Part shown: positions 53,801-61,896 of the stretch, piece by piece
Position numbering within the stretch: position 1 is the first letter of the stretch
How the letters are laid out: every line of letters begins with the position of its first letter
Source of the DNA: an uncultured Acidobacteriota bacterium
GTDB taxonomy: Bacteria; Acidobacteriota; UBA6911; CAINFC01
NCBI GenBank assembly: GCA_903847975.1
Contig: CAINFC010000176.1
Coordinates: 1-61,896, forward strand
Reading direction: 5' to 3'
DNA length: 61,896 nucleotides
Position numbers and translations under genes: made by a program
Notes under the pieces: generated by a model
Databases searched by the model: none
Told to the model about the DNA's origin: nothing
What the model saw: the letters and a program-made list of their open reading frames with translations, nothing else

Positions 53801-54303
53801 ACCAGCCTCTGCACGTCCTTCTGGGCAACTGGATGATTTCCGGCATCACCAGTTTTTCCTCCGGAACCCCCTTTACGCCGGGGTTCAGCACGGTGGACGG
53901 CGCGGATATCACCGGTTCCACGGAAGGCGCCCGGATCAATGTCACCGGCGACCCGAAGCTTTCCAAATCGGAGAAGACCTTCGCCAAAAACTTTAATACC
54001 GGCGTTTTCGCCCGACCGGCCTCCAAAACCTTCGGCAATGCCGGTATTGGCATGCTGACCGGACCGGGAATCAACAACTGGGACTTCAACCTGACCAAGC
54101 GCGTTCCGCTGGGAATCGGGGAAGGACGCTATGTGCAGTTCCGGACCGAGCTGTACAACGCTTTCAATCATACCCAGTTTGCGGGCATGGACACCACGGC
54201 CCGGTTCGACGCCACCGGCGCCCAGGTGAACGCCAACTTCGGCGCCTACACCAGTGCGCGCGATCCGCGGCGCATTCAGTTCTCTTTGCGCGTGATGTTC
54301 TAG
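50845..54303 (+). CDS. TonB-dependent receptor, Oar-like, with CarboxypepD_reg domain
   Basis: 1152 aa. A signal peptide (1-25, MSKRPILIICAILALLAV) is followed by a carboxypeptidase-regulatory-like domain (GSVSGTVKDTGGAVIPGAEV), a plug region (ALDGISSVDTGSNSSV, NFQAEYGRNSAGTINVTIKGG) and a barrel ending RRIQFSLRVMF. It is most like the 577 and 47112 receptors, and the divergent pair with 47112 may have arisen by duplication. GAGG lies eight bases before the ATG. A perfect terminator follows. Ligand unknown. Confidence 0.93.
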   Translation: MSKRPILIICAILALLAVPWSAYAQNVNGSVSGTVKDTGGAVIPGAEVALTNLATKNVEKTLTNDVGIFLFPSVLPGTYNVTVTMTGFRTFQMKDLAVVTNEKRTTGDIVLEVGGIQEVVEVEAVATPVQTSSSERAGLVSGDQILNVAIKGRDFIGLLSTLPGVVDTNAGSREVTMTGNVLNGLHVNGGRTNSIMYALDGISSVDTGSNSSVQNQPNMDSISEVTLLSSNFQAEYGRNSAGTINVTIKGGSSSFRGAAYWYYRDRSLNANNFFSNRTGTARSAYHFNNAGYNIGGPIYFPGKFNTNKDKLFFFFSQEFVRRNLYQNPRFVTTPTALEREGDFSQTFDLSSKLIAIKDPTTGASFPGNVIPKTRINALGQSILKFFPLPNYSEADPALKYARNYRSDAFGKNPRRQEVLRVDYNPTATLRMYFRGIRDNDDEEWPYGSWVSGDVNYDLVNTLRPQRGRGGVVRITKIINARLVNEFTFGATTRGQTFNPVDASKVARSRMGNVGQWYPGSNESHAIPNVTFGGVQNYINPSLGNIPYTNENPVFAWTDNFNWLMGSHQFKFGIYIERMRKDEVGGPNTRGSFAFGRDTNNPYDSNYAFSNAILGNFTSYSEGTFRPYSHYRYTMVEWFAQDSWKIARNFTLDYGVRFYNSPPGHDDRFNITTFDTTQYSPSKMAVLLRPWKDAKGARVAVDPRNGTIYPVPYIGLFAPGSGSYSSGMVVGGKDGASGLYTTPAVSIGPRIGFAWDPFCNGKTAIRGGFGLFYDRPQGNVYSGTQGQPPVAYSPTLYYGSLDTFLQSAGALGPTGVTAVQVGKQKLPRVANFSLGIQRDIGFNTVVDVSYVGAVGRNLLYQRNINAIGMFARFDPANVDFTTGRVLADTFLRPYLGFNDINMRGFGATSSYNSIQTAVNRRMARGIQFGLAYTFSKSLGVGSADFDGTSPYFPIRQRNYGRLSFDITHTFAFNYTYEIPSLGKRFNNQPLHVLLGNWMISGITSFSSGTPFTPGFSTVDGADITGSTEGARINVTGDPKLSKSEKTFAKNFNTGVFARPASKTFGNAGIGMLTGPGINNWDFNLTKRVPLGIGEGRYVQFRTELYNAFNHTQFAGMDTTARFDATGAQVNANFGAYTSARDPRRIQFSLRVMF

Positions 54304-54325
54304 GCGCATAACCTTACCCACACCC

Positions 54326-54368
54326 GAGGGGGACCCGGATCCGGAAATCCGGGTCCCCCTCTTTGTTT
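54326..54368 (+). terminator. Strong intrinsic terminator after TBDT
   Basis: A perfect 15-bp stem GAGGGGGACCCGGAT / ATCCGGGTCCCCCTC (54326-54340 with 54347-54361, loop CCGGAA) is followed by TTTGTTT. It separates the receptor from the next gene, which starts 18 bases later. Confidence 0.9.
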
Positions 54369-54385
54369 GCATCGCAGGAAGGCCG

Positions 54386-56278
54386 TTGCGTTCCCCTCTT
54401 TTCGATCGATACCGCCTGGCGGCGCTGGTGCTTCTTCTGACGGCCGCCGTTCTGCCTGCCTGGCTGACGCTCCGCTTCGCTTCTCCGCCTGGTGTCCGCA
54501 ACATCCATATCGAGGCCTACCGCTACGGATTTTCCCCCTCGCGCATCACCGTCAACCGCGGAGACCGGCTGCACCTCACTTTTTCCTCCCGGGATACCGG
54601 GCAGAGCTTTTTTCTCCCGGATTACGATCTGCACGCGGTAATCACCCCGGGCAGCACGACGGTGGAAGTCTACCGGCTCTCCCGCCCGGAGGATCCGCCG
54701 GCAAGGCAGGAAGCGGTGGAAATCACCGCCGGACTCCCCGGTCCGGCCGGGTTCCTGTTCGGCAAATCCTCCTTCCGCAACCACACCTACAACGGACCGC
54801 TGCACGGAACGGAGCGCGGCGAGCTGATCGTGCGGCCCAATCTCCTGGCAGCCGCGAGCCTCGGTCTCCTCTGCGCCCTGCCCTTCGCCGCCTGGATGCT
54901 CCGCATGCATCCCCGGCCGCTGCCGGATTCCCGCCCTGTGAATCTTTTTTCTATTTTCCCGAGACTCAGGCACTGGGTGAGAATGCCGGGTTTTTCCACC
55001 CGACTGGCCCTGCCCATGATGGGGATCTTTTACTTCCTGGTTCTCGCTGCATTCCTGGGGACCAAGGTTTCCGGGCGAAACGCCGCCCCCATGGTCATCT
55101 GGGTTCTGTGGATCTCCCTGCTCATCCTGGTGCTGGTCCCCCTGGGCGGACGGCTATGGTGCCTGCTCTGCCCCATTCCTCTCCTCGGGGAGTGGCTGCA
55201 GCGAACATGGCGAACCGACTCCGCCGGGCCCGGCCTTGCCGAACGGATGGGTGCCTGGCCGCGGCTTCTCCTGTTTCTTCTGCTGGCCACCTTCAGCACC
55301 ACCCTGGCGGCTTTGCCGCCGGCCACCGGCTGGCTGCTGCTGGGCCTGGCGGCGGCAGCGCTGGCGACTTCCGTTATTCCGGAACCGCGGTTTTTCTGCC
55401 GCTGCCTCTGCCCCATCAACGGATTTCTAAGCCTTTACTCCATGACCGGCCGTCTGATGGTGCGCTCCGCGTCGCCGCCGGTCTGCTCCGGCTGCGCCCG
55501 GCGCACCTGCCTGCTGAGCAGCGAGGCCGGCCGCGGCTGCCCCTACGGGCTCTGCCTGGGCGACGTCGGGCGGAACAACGACTGCGGGCTCTGCCTGGAA
55601 TGCGTGAAAAGCTGCGCCTACGACAATGTCGCCCTGCTGGTGCGCCGGCGCGGATGGGACCGGGAGCTTACAAGCTATGGAGAAGCCTGGCAGGCCATCG
55701 TCATGCTGGCGCTGGCCGCCGTGTACGGCCTGGTCCAGCTCGGGCCGTGGGACCGGGTGCGCGACTGGATCGACCTCCTCGACCGGCAGAACTGGCGGGC
55801 GTTCTGGGCCTTCGCCGCATTCCTCTGGTTTCTCTGCCTGGCCATCGTTCCCGGTCTTTTTTACCTGGCCATCCGAGCGGGCATCCCGCTGGCCGGCCGC
55901 CCCATCCCGGCCGGTCTCATGTTCCGGACCGCGGCCGCAGCCCTGGTTCCCCTGGGGCTATCCGCCTGGATGGCTTTCGCCCTGTCCCTGCTGCTTTCCA
56001 TGCTGACCTTCGTCCTGCAAAGCCTCTCCGATCCTTTCAACTGGGGGTGGGACCTGCTGGGAACGGCCGGATGCCGCTGGCACATTATCGGCGGCCCGCT
56101 CATTCCCTGGCTGCAGGTTCTCTGCCTGATCCTGGGCTTTTCCTTTTCCCTTCGTACCGCGTTCGACTGCTGGGAGGAACAAACAGGCGACGGGGAAAAC
56201 GTACCGCTCGCCTCACTTCCCACTATTCTTTTTTTGTGGGCGGCCTCCTGCGGACTGACCTGGTTTTACGCCGGGTAA
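54386..56278 (+). CDS. COX2-like cupredoxin fused to NosR-like iron-sulfur membrane protein
   Basis: 630 aa, starting at TTG with AGGAAGG upstream. TM helix at about 10-28, then an exported cupredoxin fold (38-150) aligning with cytochrome oxidase subunit II, but the CuA ligands are gone: the first His is Gln73 (DTGQSFFLP), the Cys-Cys loop reads FLFGKSSFRNH, and only His133 remains. After further helices come NosR/NapH-like cytoplasmic motifs CLLCP and CRCLCP and two ferredoxin-like clusters (CSGCARRTC...CPYGLC and CGLCLECVKSCAYDN), then more helices. It resembles a quinol- or flavin-linked electron conduit. Partners are not adjacent. Confidence 0.82.
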   Translation: MRSPLFDRYRLAALVLLLTAAVLPAWLTLRFASPPGVRNIHIEAYRYGFSPSRITVNRGDRLHLTFSSRDTGQSFFLPDYDLHAVITPGSTTVEVYRLSRPEDPPARQEAVEITAGLPGPAGFLFGKSSFRNHTYNGPLHGTERGELIVRPNLLAAASLGLLCALPFAAWMLRMHPRPLPDSRPVNLFSIFPRLRHWVRMPGFSTRLALPMMGIFYFLVLAAFLGTKVSGRNAAPMVIWVLWISLLILVLVPLGGRLWCLLCPIPLLGEWLQRTWRTDSAGPGLAERMGAWPRLLLFLLLATFSTTLAALPPATGWLLLGLAAAALATSVIPEPRFFCRCLCPINGFLSLYSMTGRLMVRSASPPVCSGCARRTCLLSSEAGRGCPYGLCLGDVGRNNDCGLCLECVKSCAYDNVALLVRRRGWDRELTSYGEAWQAIVMLALAAVYGLVQLGPWDRVRDWIDLLDRQNWRAFWAFAAFLWFLCLAIVPGLFYLAIRAGIPLAGRPIPAGLMFRTAAAALVPLGLSAWMAFALSLLLSMLTFVLQSLSDPFNWGWDLLGTAGCRWHIIGGPLIPWLQVLCLILGFSFSLRTAFDCWEEQTGDGENVPLASLPTILFLWAASCGLTWFYAG

Positions 56279-56368
56279 TCGGGAGCTCCCGGAAGACACG
56301 GGGATCGGCAGAATCAATCCGAGCATTCCTGACCTGGTACAGGACTTTCTGCCGCTTCCCCTCTTGGC

Positions 56369-59300
56369 TCACCGGACCACTATGGGTAGATAAATTCCGC
56401 CCACATAGTCGATGCCATCCGAAAACACAGACGACTCGTTCAAGGCCCCATCACGGAACTGGATATACACACGGTATGGACCGCCCGGTCCGTCGGCCAG
56501 AGTCCAGTTCTTCTGCAGGGCCAGCGACTCCCAGGACGCCCCCGGGAACGTGACCTCGTTCGATATCCGCATCTGGATGTTGCCGCTCACCCGATCGGTA
56601 GTTTCGCCTGCGAATCCGCCAAGCTGCGCGCCGGACTGCTGATAGGCACCGCTGCCCGGGGTGTCGGAAGCGCTGACGCTGAGAACGACTTTCTTGTCGA
56701 AGGTCGTCCGTGCCCCGTTGTTGATGACCAGCGAGCCAAAGGGCGGAGACGGGTCGTCTTTGGGGGTCACCTCCGATTCCCCACTGTAGTCCCCCTCCGA
56801 GGTGTCGCTCATGCCCATCAGCCGTATGTAGTATTTCTGCCCGTTGCTCACCTGCGGATAATCATACTGGCCCGAAGTTCCCAGATCCACCCGGGTCCCC
56901 AGCTGGCCCGGCACGGTGGAAATGAACATAACCATGTTGCTGAAGGCCGACGGATTGGCCCAGCGGATACGGATAAAACGGTTGAACCCTTCGACCTGAA
57001 TGTTGCCCAGCACCGCAACCTTATCGTCCGGCGCCCATAGGGGATTCCGTTTATTGTTCACTTCCGACCCGTCCGACTCCCCTCCCCGGTCGGTATCCGG
57101 ATTGCAGGGCAAGGTCCCGAGATGAAATTCACGGATATTGGTAAGCCCGTCATGATCCGCATCGCCCTCGGAATCGTTTTGCTGCGTATTCAGGAGGCAG
57201 CCCTGCTCCCACGGGTCGGGCATGCCGTCCTTGTCGCGGTCCACCTGGTAGAGCGGCTTGAGCCAGAAGGCCCCCAGCCACTCCCGAAAAGCCCAGTTCC
57301 CGGCGGCATCCTTGGCCCCGGCCACAATGCGGACATTATAGCTTCCACCGATATCCGTCAGGGTGTACAGGGCTCCGTAAATACCGTCACCGGCGGCCCC
57401 GTCCGAATGCAGCCCGTCATCCAGGAACAGCAGGTAATCGGGAGTCGTCATTCCGGGCCTCTCGACGGCTCCCACAACCAGCAGATTGGGTATGCCTCCC
57501 AGCCGGCTGAACACCGTGGCCACAATGGGTACCCGATCGCCGGGCACGCCCTGATTTTTGACAATCGGCGGCAGGAAGCGACCCACGAGCCGGATGTCGG
57601 TTTCCACGGAGCCGTTCATCATGAAGTCGCTTTCAAAAGCCTGGGGAACGGCAGGCCCGGCGATTCCTTCGATGTCCGGCCCGTTGCTCTGGCCAATGGA
57701 ATAATAATACTTTGTGCGGATCTTCCAGGTCCCCACGGCCGGATTGGGAATAATGATCACATCATCGTAGATCGAATTGCGCACATCCCATGAAGCCGGC
57801 TTGGAGGCATCGGGCGGGCTGACCGGAATCCAGCCGCGGTAAGGATCCGCGGCATCGGCCGGCAGAATTTCCACCTTTCGAAAATAGGCGTAGCCTCCGG
57901 TGACGTCGCTGTCGGCTTGCTTGCCGCTGACCACCAGCCGCAGAGCGGTTACAAAGCCGTCCACATATTGCACCTTCTCTTTCCAGGTGCCGTCCGCCAC
58001 GGTCGTGTAGTTATCATGGAAGATCCGGGCGGCATTCTGCCCCCTGGTCTCAAAGTAATCGTAGGTATTGGCCAGCTCCAGTTGACCGGGGAGCATGACC
58101 GTACTTATGTTTTCCACCACTTTGGGCGGGACCCCCTGGGCAGCGAGAACGTCGGTCGGCGCGTCAGGCTCCCGCTGCCGGACGGTCCCGGAGGTGGTGG
58201 GGACGTAGCGCATGACCCCGCCGGTATCGGCGGCAATCTGTGCCAGTAGTGCGGCCGGGGCATCGCTCGAAAAGGCGATGGTATCGATGACCACGCCGGA
58301 ATCGATCAGCTCGGTCCGCAGGGTGGAATAGAGCGGGTTGACGTTCTCCTCTCCATCGCTCAGCAGGATGATATGTTTGGGATTCGTGCTGGAAGGGCCC
58401 GCCAGCAGCTTGTCTTTGGCATCCCGCAGGGCCGCTCCGATGGGCGTCCATTCGCGGGCGGAAATATTGTTGATCGCCGTTTTAGTCGAGGCGATGGCCG
58501 CCGATGCCGGAACCGTCACGCTGGTGCGTGAGAGCCGGGTGATCAGGTTCAGGGTGCAGTTCCCGGATCCACTGGGCAATCCGCAGCCGGCTGGGCTGTT
58601 AAATGCCGAGAAGTCAGTAACCAGGATGCGGTCCCCTACCCGCAGCAGATCGGCCAGCACCGTTCCGGCCTTCTTGGCATTCGCCACGCGAGTTCCTTCT
58701 CCGACAACGTCTTCCGTAGACATGGAACCGGAAGCGTCAAAGACCAGGGCAAAATCGGTGTTTCCCGGATCGGCATAGAGCAGGGCGTGGGTCTCCGTGT
58801 CGCAAACGGTCCCATCCACGCAGATTTTGAGGTCGACGAAGGTGGTTCCGGGCGGTTTGACCGGAGGCAGCATGACGGCCCAGTACTCCTCCCCTGCCTG
58901 GGAAAGCGATCCGGGAACAATGGTAACGGGATCCCCCTCCGCTTCGGCGCTAAAGGAGCTGGCCGCCAGGCCCAGAACGGCCGACCCGCCGCTGGTGACC
59001 TGGAACCGCGCCAGAAAGGCAATGGGGCTGGCGTTATTTCCCACCAGCACGAAATTCGTCTGACGGGGCTCCAGAATTTGCAGCACCGGAGTGACGCAGC
59101 TGAACGAAACGTCGTAGGAGTATTTGGAAGCAAAGGCATTGACCACCGCGGCAAGCCGGTCGTGGGTTCCGAAGGCGCTGAAGGTGCGCGAGAGGCTTTC
59201 CCCGATCCATGAGGAACGCTGCACTTCCGTCGGGGCCGTCGTCCTGGCGGCCATCAGGTTGATTCCCAGCTTGGCGCCCGTTTGTCCATCCACACGGACG

Positions 59301-60499
59301 GTAACGAAATTGCATCCGGTCTGCGGGGTAACCTGATAATAGCGGGCAGCCCAGTCATCCGGGTTGCTTTCCCCCGCCCAGCTCTTGGAACCGGAAGCCA
59401 GGTTCTCGTTTTTCCAGAGAGTGATCGAGCCGTAGGAGGGACCGGGGGCGTCGTCGTCGAAGTAGACCAGCTCCGGCTGGGTGGTGGCACTCGCCCAGTT
59501 CTTGGCCCAATTGGCCGCAAAAAAATTCAGGAACAGCTTTTCTTCCGTCATCCCTGCCTTCAGAGACGGCACCAGGGTATCCAGGACATACAAAGTGTCC
59601 CGGGCGTCGCACTCTTCGTAGTGCCGGCGGACGGCATCCATGTGGAATTGCGGATCCGCCGCCGTCCACAGGGAACCGAGCTGTTCGGTCAGGTACACCA
59701 GGAAAACGTCCCAGTAGCTTTTTTTATAGAAACTGGAGTGCGGATCATAGGCCTGGACGAAATTCGAAAAAAGCTGGTTGTCGACCGCGGTGTTGATGGA
59801 GTTCATCGCCAGGTCGGCATAGCCTTCCACGAATTCCGCATCTCCTTCCGGTTTTCCGTCATTATAGTTATCCTTCAGGAATTTGTAGCAGCCGCTGTTG
59901 AAGGAGTATTGCAGATAGTGCTGGAACTCGTGGTAAACCACGTTCTGGGCATTGCCCGCACGCACCGTAGGGGAGTCGATGCCGATCCAGCAGGAGCCGC
60001 TGCCGGCCCAGTAGGCGATACCCGCCCACCCGATTCCGTCCTCCAGGCGGACATTGATGTTGTTTCCGCAACCGCTGTCCCAGGGGTGATGATTGAAAAT
60101 CTGGTAGTAGCGCTCCCAGGCTTCCCGGCCCCATCCGGCAACCTGCTGAGGCTCCGTGTCGTTGTTCACCCAGTGCTGCAGCGTGTAGGTCGTGCCGTCG
60201 ACCGTACGGGTCGCATTGGCCACATTGTTGGTGTACCAGACCGTCACCGTCTTGTTGGTGCCCCCCACGGTGAAGCTCTCGACAAAACACTCGTCCAGTA
60301 CCACTCCATCAATAGTGGGCCCCCCGCTGCAGGCTGCATTGGGGAACCGGACGCCTTCTGAAGTTTGCTCGCGTGCATAAACGGTGACGGTTTGCTGCGA
60401 CTCCGTATAAACGATCAACCCCAGGCTCATGAAACACAAGAAGGCGATCATCGACAGGCAGAACGCGGTCCGTTTGGGGAGAGCTTCCGAGGAAACCAT
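56369..60499 (-). CDS. Giant secreted protein with HExxH, VWA and thrombospondin-3-like parts
   Basis: 1376 aa. A signal anchor (about 10-30) is followed by a peptidase-like domain with YHEFQHYLQ (HEFQH 190-194) and downstream EFVEGYADLAMN (possible third ligand), then beta-sandwich domains. A von Willebrand A domain has MIDAS D588-A-S-G-S592 and LLSDGEENVNP. Choice-of-anchor-like beta domains follow, then thrombospondin type-3-like Ca2+ loops (about 1085-1140, DRDKDGMPDPWEQ, DADHDGLTN), an FN3-like region and the last residues GGIYLPIVVR. AAGGAG lies seven bases before the ATG, and the promoter is strong. It may be a surface adhesin or protease; activity is untested. Confidence 0.85.
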   Translation of the reverse strand: MVSSEALPKRTAFCLSMIAFLCFMSLGLIVYTESQQTVTVYAREQTSEGVRFPNAACSGGPTIDGVVLDECFVESFTVGGTNKTVTVWYTNNVANATRTVDGTTYTLQHWVNNDTEPQQVAGWGREAWERYYQIFNHHPWDSGCGNNINVRLEDGIGWAGIAYWAGSGSCWIGIDSPTVRAGNAQNVVYHEFQHYLQYSFNSGCYKFLKDNYNDGKPEGDAEFVEGYADLAMNSINTAVDNQLFSNFVQAYDPHSSFYKKSYWDVFLVYLTEQLGSLWTAADPQFHMDAVRRHYEECDARDTLYVLDTLVPSLKAGMTEEKLFLNFFAANWAKNWASATTQPELVYFDDDAPGPSYGSITLWKNENLASGSKSWAGESNPDDWAARYYQVTPQTGCNFVTVRVDGQTGAKLGINLMAARTTAPTEVQRSSWIGESLSRTFSAFGTHDRLAAVVNAFASKYSYDVSFSCVTPVLQILEPRQTNFVLVGNNASPIAFLARFQVTSGGSAVLGLAASSFSAEAEGDPVTIVPGSLSQAGEEYWAVMLPPVKPPGTTFVDLKICVDGTVCDTETHALLYADPGNTDFALVFDASGSMSTEDVVGEGTRVANAKKAGTVLADLLRVGDRILVTDFSAFNSPAGCGLPSGSGNCTLNLITRLSRTSVTVPASAAIASTKTAINNISAREWTPIGAALRDAKDKLLAGPSSTNPKHIILLSDGEENVNPLYSTLRTELIDSGVVIDTIAFSSDAPAALLAQIAADTGGVMRYVPTTSGTVRQREPDAPTDVLAAQGVPPKVVENISTVMLPGQLELANTYDYFETRGQNAARIFHDNYTTVADGTWKEKVQYVDGFVTALRLVVSGKQADSDVTGGYAYFRKVEILPADAADPYRGWIPVSPPDASKPASWDVRNSIYDDVIIIPNPAVGTWKIRTKYYYSIGQSNGPDIEGIAGPAVPQAFESDFMMNGSVETDIRLVGRFLPPIVKNQGVPGDRVPIVATVFSRLGGIPNLLVVGAVERPGMTTPDYLLFLDDGLHSDGAAGDGIYGALYTLTDIGGSYNVRIVAGAKDAAGNWAFREWLGAFWLKPLYQVDRDKDGMPDPWEQGCLLNTQQNDSEGDADHDGLTNIREFHLGTLPCNPDTDRGGESDGSEVNNKRNPLWAPDDKVAVLGNIQVEGFNRFIRIRWANPSAFSNMVMFISTVPGQLGTRVDLGTSGQYDYPQVSNGQKYYIRLMGMSDTSEGDYSGESEVTPKDDPSPPFGSLVINNGARTTFDKKVVLSVSASDTPGSGAYQQSGAQLGGFAGETTDRVSGNIQMRISNEVTFPGASWESLALQKNWTLADGPGGPYRVYIQFRDGALNESSVFSDGIDYVGGIYLPIVVR

Positions 60500-60644
60500 G
60501 GTACTTCTCCTTTTAGGAATGGGAGACGGAGAACCGCAAATCCGTATGCCGAGTCGCTTGTTGCGGGAGGAGATATCTGCTTCTTCTGGAAGAATGCGCT
60601 ATCCTCCGACCCAATGAAATTTTGCTTTTTCCCTATGGGATAGG

Positions 60645-60673
60645 ATTCTATAGAGTATTTCCCGGGGTGTCAA
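60645..60673 (-). promoter_or_regulatory. Sigma70 promoter of the VWA/HExxH protein
   Basis: On the minus strand: TTGACA (60673-60668), 17 bases and TAGAAT (60650-60645). It leaves a leader of about 140 bases. No other feature is seen in the 314-base gap 60500-60813. Confidence 0.75.
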
Positions 60674-60813
60674 CCACACGGGCGGTATAATCCGCTCCGC
60701 AGTTTTTCGCAGGATTCATCGTCCGGACGCCAAGGCCGATTCTCGCCCGCCACAATTCCGGCATTCCCCTTACGAAAGTACTTCCCTCCGCCCGATAAGA
60801 CAGGCGAAATGCG

Positions 60814-61896
60814 TCATACTTCCACGACCGCTTCGGCAAACTGCGGCAACCGCCAGGAGCCGTAGCGGATGTCGACAGCCACAACGTACCGCCCCGGAGC
60901 CAGCCTGGGGGGAATGCGGAAGGCAAGGCGCAATCGGCCTTCGGCTTTCGAGGGAATGTTGGCGCGGGTTTCGCGGGCCGGATTGCGGTCCCAGGGCAGC
61001 ACCGGACGGCAGATGATTTCGCGGGATGCCTTGGAGTGATTGGTCACCACCACCTCGAAAGCCGCCTCGGAACCGGCCGGTGCGCGCTGCTCATACGGAT
61101 GGCAGCGGACCCAGTAGTCGTCCAGCCCGTAGCTGGGATGGTCCCAGGGCAGCAACCGGCCCAGCCGCTTCTCCCGCTCCGCCAGATTTCGGCGCATTGT
61201 CCGGTACTGTCCGGCCGAAAAGGTGAAGGCCACCTGGACGTGGGGGTTGAAGAGGTGCGTGGGCTGCAGCTTTTCCAGCAGGGCCAGACACCGGGCGAAG
61301 CCTTCGCCGCTTCCGACCGGATTCCGGTTCTGGGCGCAGTAGTCGTCGATTCCGGCAGGAGTGAACGAATCGCCGACGAAGAACATCCGACGGCCATCGC
61401 TTTCGGCCAGCAGGCCGCCGTGGTATTTCGTCTGACCGGGAAAGTGATAGGCCGTCAGACGATACTCGTGCCACTGCCACGACTCGCCGTCCCCGGTCGG
61501 ACGGGCCACCGCTACCTTCGAGGGGGAGATGCAGGGCAGACGCCAGGCCGGCGGATCGGCGATCACTTCGGCCACCGACCGGTCGGCAATGCATGGACAG
61601 CCGAACTCCTCGAGAAAAGCCGGTACGGCGTCCACATGGTCGTCATGATAATGGGTGATCCACAACCCCTCCACCGCGCGGATTTCACCGCGGGCCATCC
61701 GCTTCTTCACTTCCCCGATGGCCCCGGGCGTGCCGCAATCCATGACCAGCGCCGATTTGTCCCTGGAGAGCAGCACCCAGGTGGTGCCGAAATGCTGCAG
61801 GCCATCGGGCACCGGCAACGGCAGGCTGACAGGCATCCGGCGCTGGCTCTCGTCCGGTCCGAACACATCCTTATCGTAATGGCGCAGGGCGGAGAT
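60814..61896 (-). CDS. Metallo-beta-lactamase-fold hydrolase, 5' end outside window
   Basis: At least 360 residues. The frame is open to the window edge without a start, so the gene continues beyond it; GTG at 61866 is unlikely to be the true start. The MBL motif THYHDDHVDAV (HxHxDH) is followed by FVGDSFTP and NPHVQVAFTF, which supply further ligands. About 100 C-terminal residues form a beta-sandwich (APAGSEAAFEVVVTNHSKAS, APGRYVVAVDIRYG) resembling a CARDB or NEW-type accessory domain. The N-terminal residues before the MBL part suggest that it is the tail of a longer protein. Substrate unknown. Confidence 0.82.
   Translation of the reverse strand: MSALRHYDKDVFGPDESQRRMPVSLPLPVPDGLQHFGTTWVLLSRDKSALVMDCGTPGAIGEVKKRMARGEIRAVEGLWITHYHDDHVDAVPAFLEEFGCPCIADRSVAEVIADPPAWRLPCISPSKVAVARPTGDGESWQWHEYRLTAYHFPGQTKYHGGLLAESDGRRMFFVGDSFTPAGIDDYCAQNRNPVGSGEGFARCLALLEKLQPTHLFNPHVQVAFTFSAGQYRTMRRNLAEREKRLGRLLPWDHPSYGLDDYWVRCHPYEQRAPAGSEAAFEVVVTNHSKASREIICRPVLPWDRNPARETRANIPSKAEGRLRLAFRIPPRLAPGRYVVAVDIRYGSWRLPQFAEAVVEV

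Noticed and set aside
1..61896. tRNA, rRNA, CRISPR array, insertion sequence or prophage
   Set aside because: No matching sequence, repeat-spacer pattern, transposase, integrase or phage gene was seen in any intergenic region.

Overview
The window is high-GC bacterial chromosome and most resembles Acidobacteriota (possibly the Solibacteres/Bryobacter side). The evidence is three very large Oar-like TonB-dependent receptors (TBDTs) with an N-terminal carboxypeptidase-regulatory-like domain and no SusD partner, GH29 fucosidases with a sulfatase, PQQ-like beta-propeller, D-aminoacylase and creatininase genes, and an intergenic GTCATCCT/AGGATGAC hairpin repeat. This assignment is inference; there is no rRNA or tRNA in the window. 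Several promoters read as near-consensus sigma70 (TTGACA-N17-TATAAT type) and ribosome binding sites are AGGAG-like, with some GTG and TTG starts.

Layout. 1-576: repeat-rich intergenic DNA. 577-5876: TBDT with a perfect terminator, convergent with a sulfatase. 6124-11281: a minus-strand operon of a UroD-like methyltransferase fused to a thioredoxin fold plus a COG0523 (CobW-type) GTPase, divergent from a second, heme/cobalamin-type TBDT; an inverted-repeat operator lies over the operon promoter. 11407-11646: small hypothetical gene. 11775-15213: a yybP-ykoY (Mn2+) riboswitch with a terminator platform, then a DUF1232 protein and a P-type cation ATPase. 15480-18906: two GH29 alpha-L-fucosidases. 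19055-22618: CDF metal exporter (DmeF type), a small Pro-rich protein, a PQQ-like propeller and a short NAGS-type acetyltransferase. 23069-27718: an operon of two secreted proteins sharing an unrecognised domain (one with three PKD domains, one with a duplicated six-cysteine motif) plus a PAS/CxxC protein. 27883-32511: a small secreted protein and a 1331-aa secreted HExxH protein. 32512-33129: repeats. 33130-34440: MFS exporter.

34537-42669 is a likely catabolic locus: a zinc alcohol dehydrogenase and a TIM-barrel isomerase diverge from a five-gene operon (two tandem paralogues of unknown function, N-acyl-D-amino-acid deacylase, creatininase-family amidohydrolase, ACS-type MFS importer). 42774-46790 is a hybrid histidine kinase with four receiver and four PAS domains. 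47112-54303 holds two divergent Oar-like TBDTs with near-perfect promoters. 54386-56278 is a membrane protein joining a COX2-like cupredoxin domain that has lost its CuA ligands to a NosR-like iron-sulfur module. 56369-60499 is a 1376-aa secreted protein with HExxH, VWA and thrombospondin-3-like parts. The window ends inside a metallo-beta-lactamase-fold gene.

The strongest candidates for undescribed biology are the UroD-thioredoxin/COG0523/TBDT locus, the PKD/Cys-repeat secreted pair with its PAS protein, the tandem-paralogue amidohydrolase operon, and the ligand-less cupredoxin/NosR fusion. At least two dispersed repeat families (a GC-rich R1/R2 element and a CTTCCTGTGA/TCACAGGAAG hairpin) occupy the intergenic spaces.
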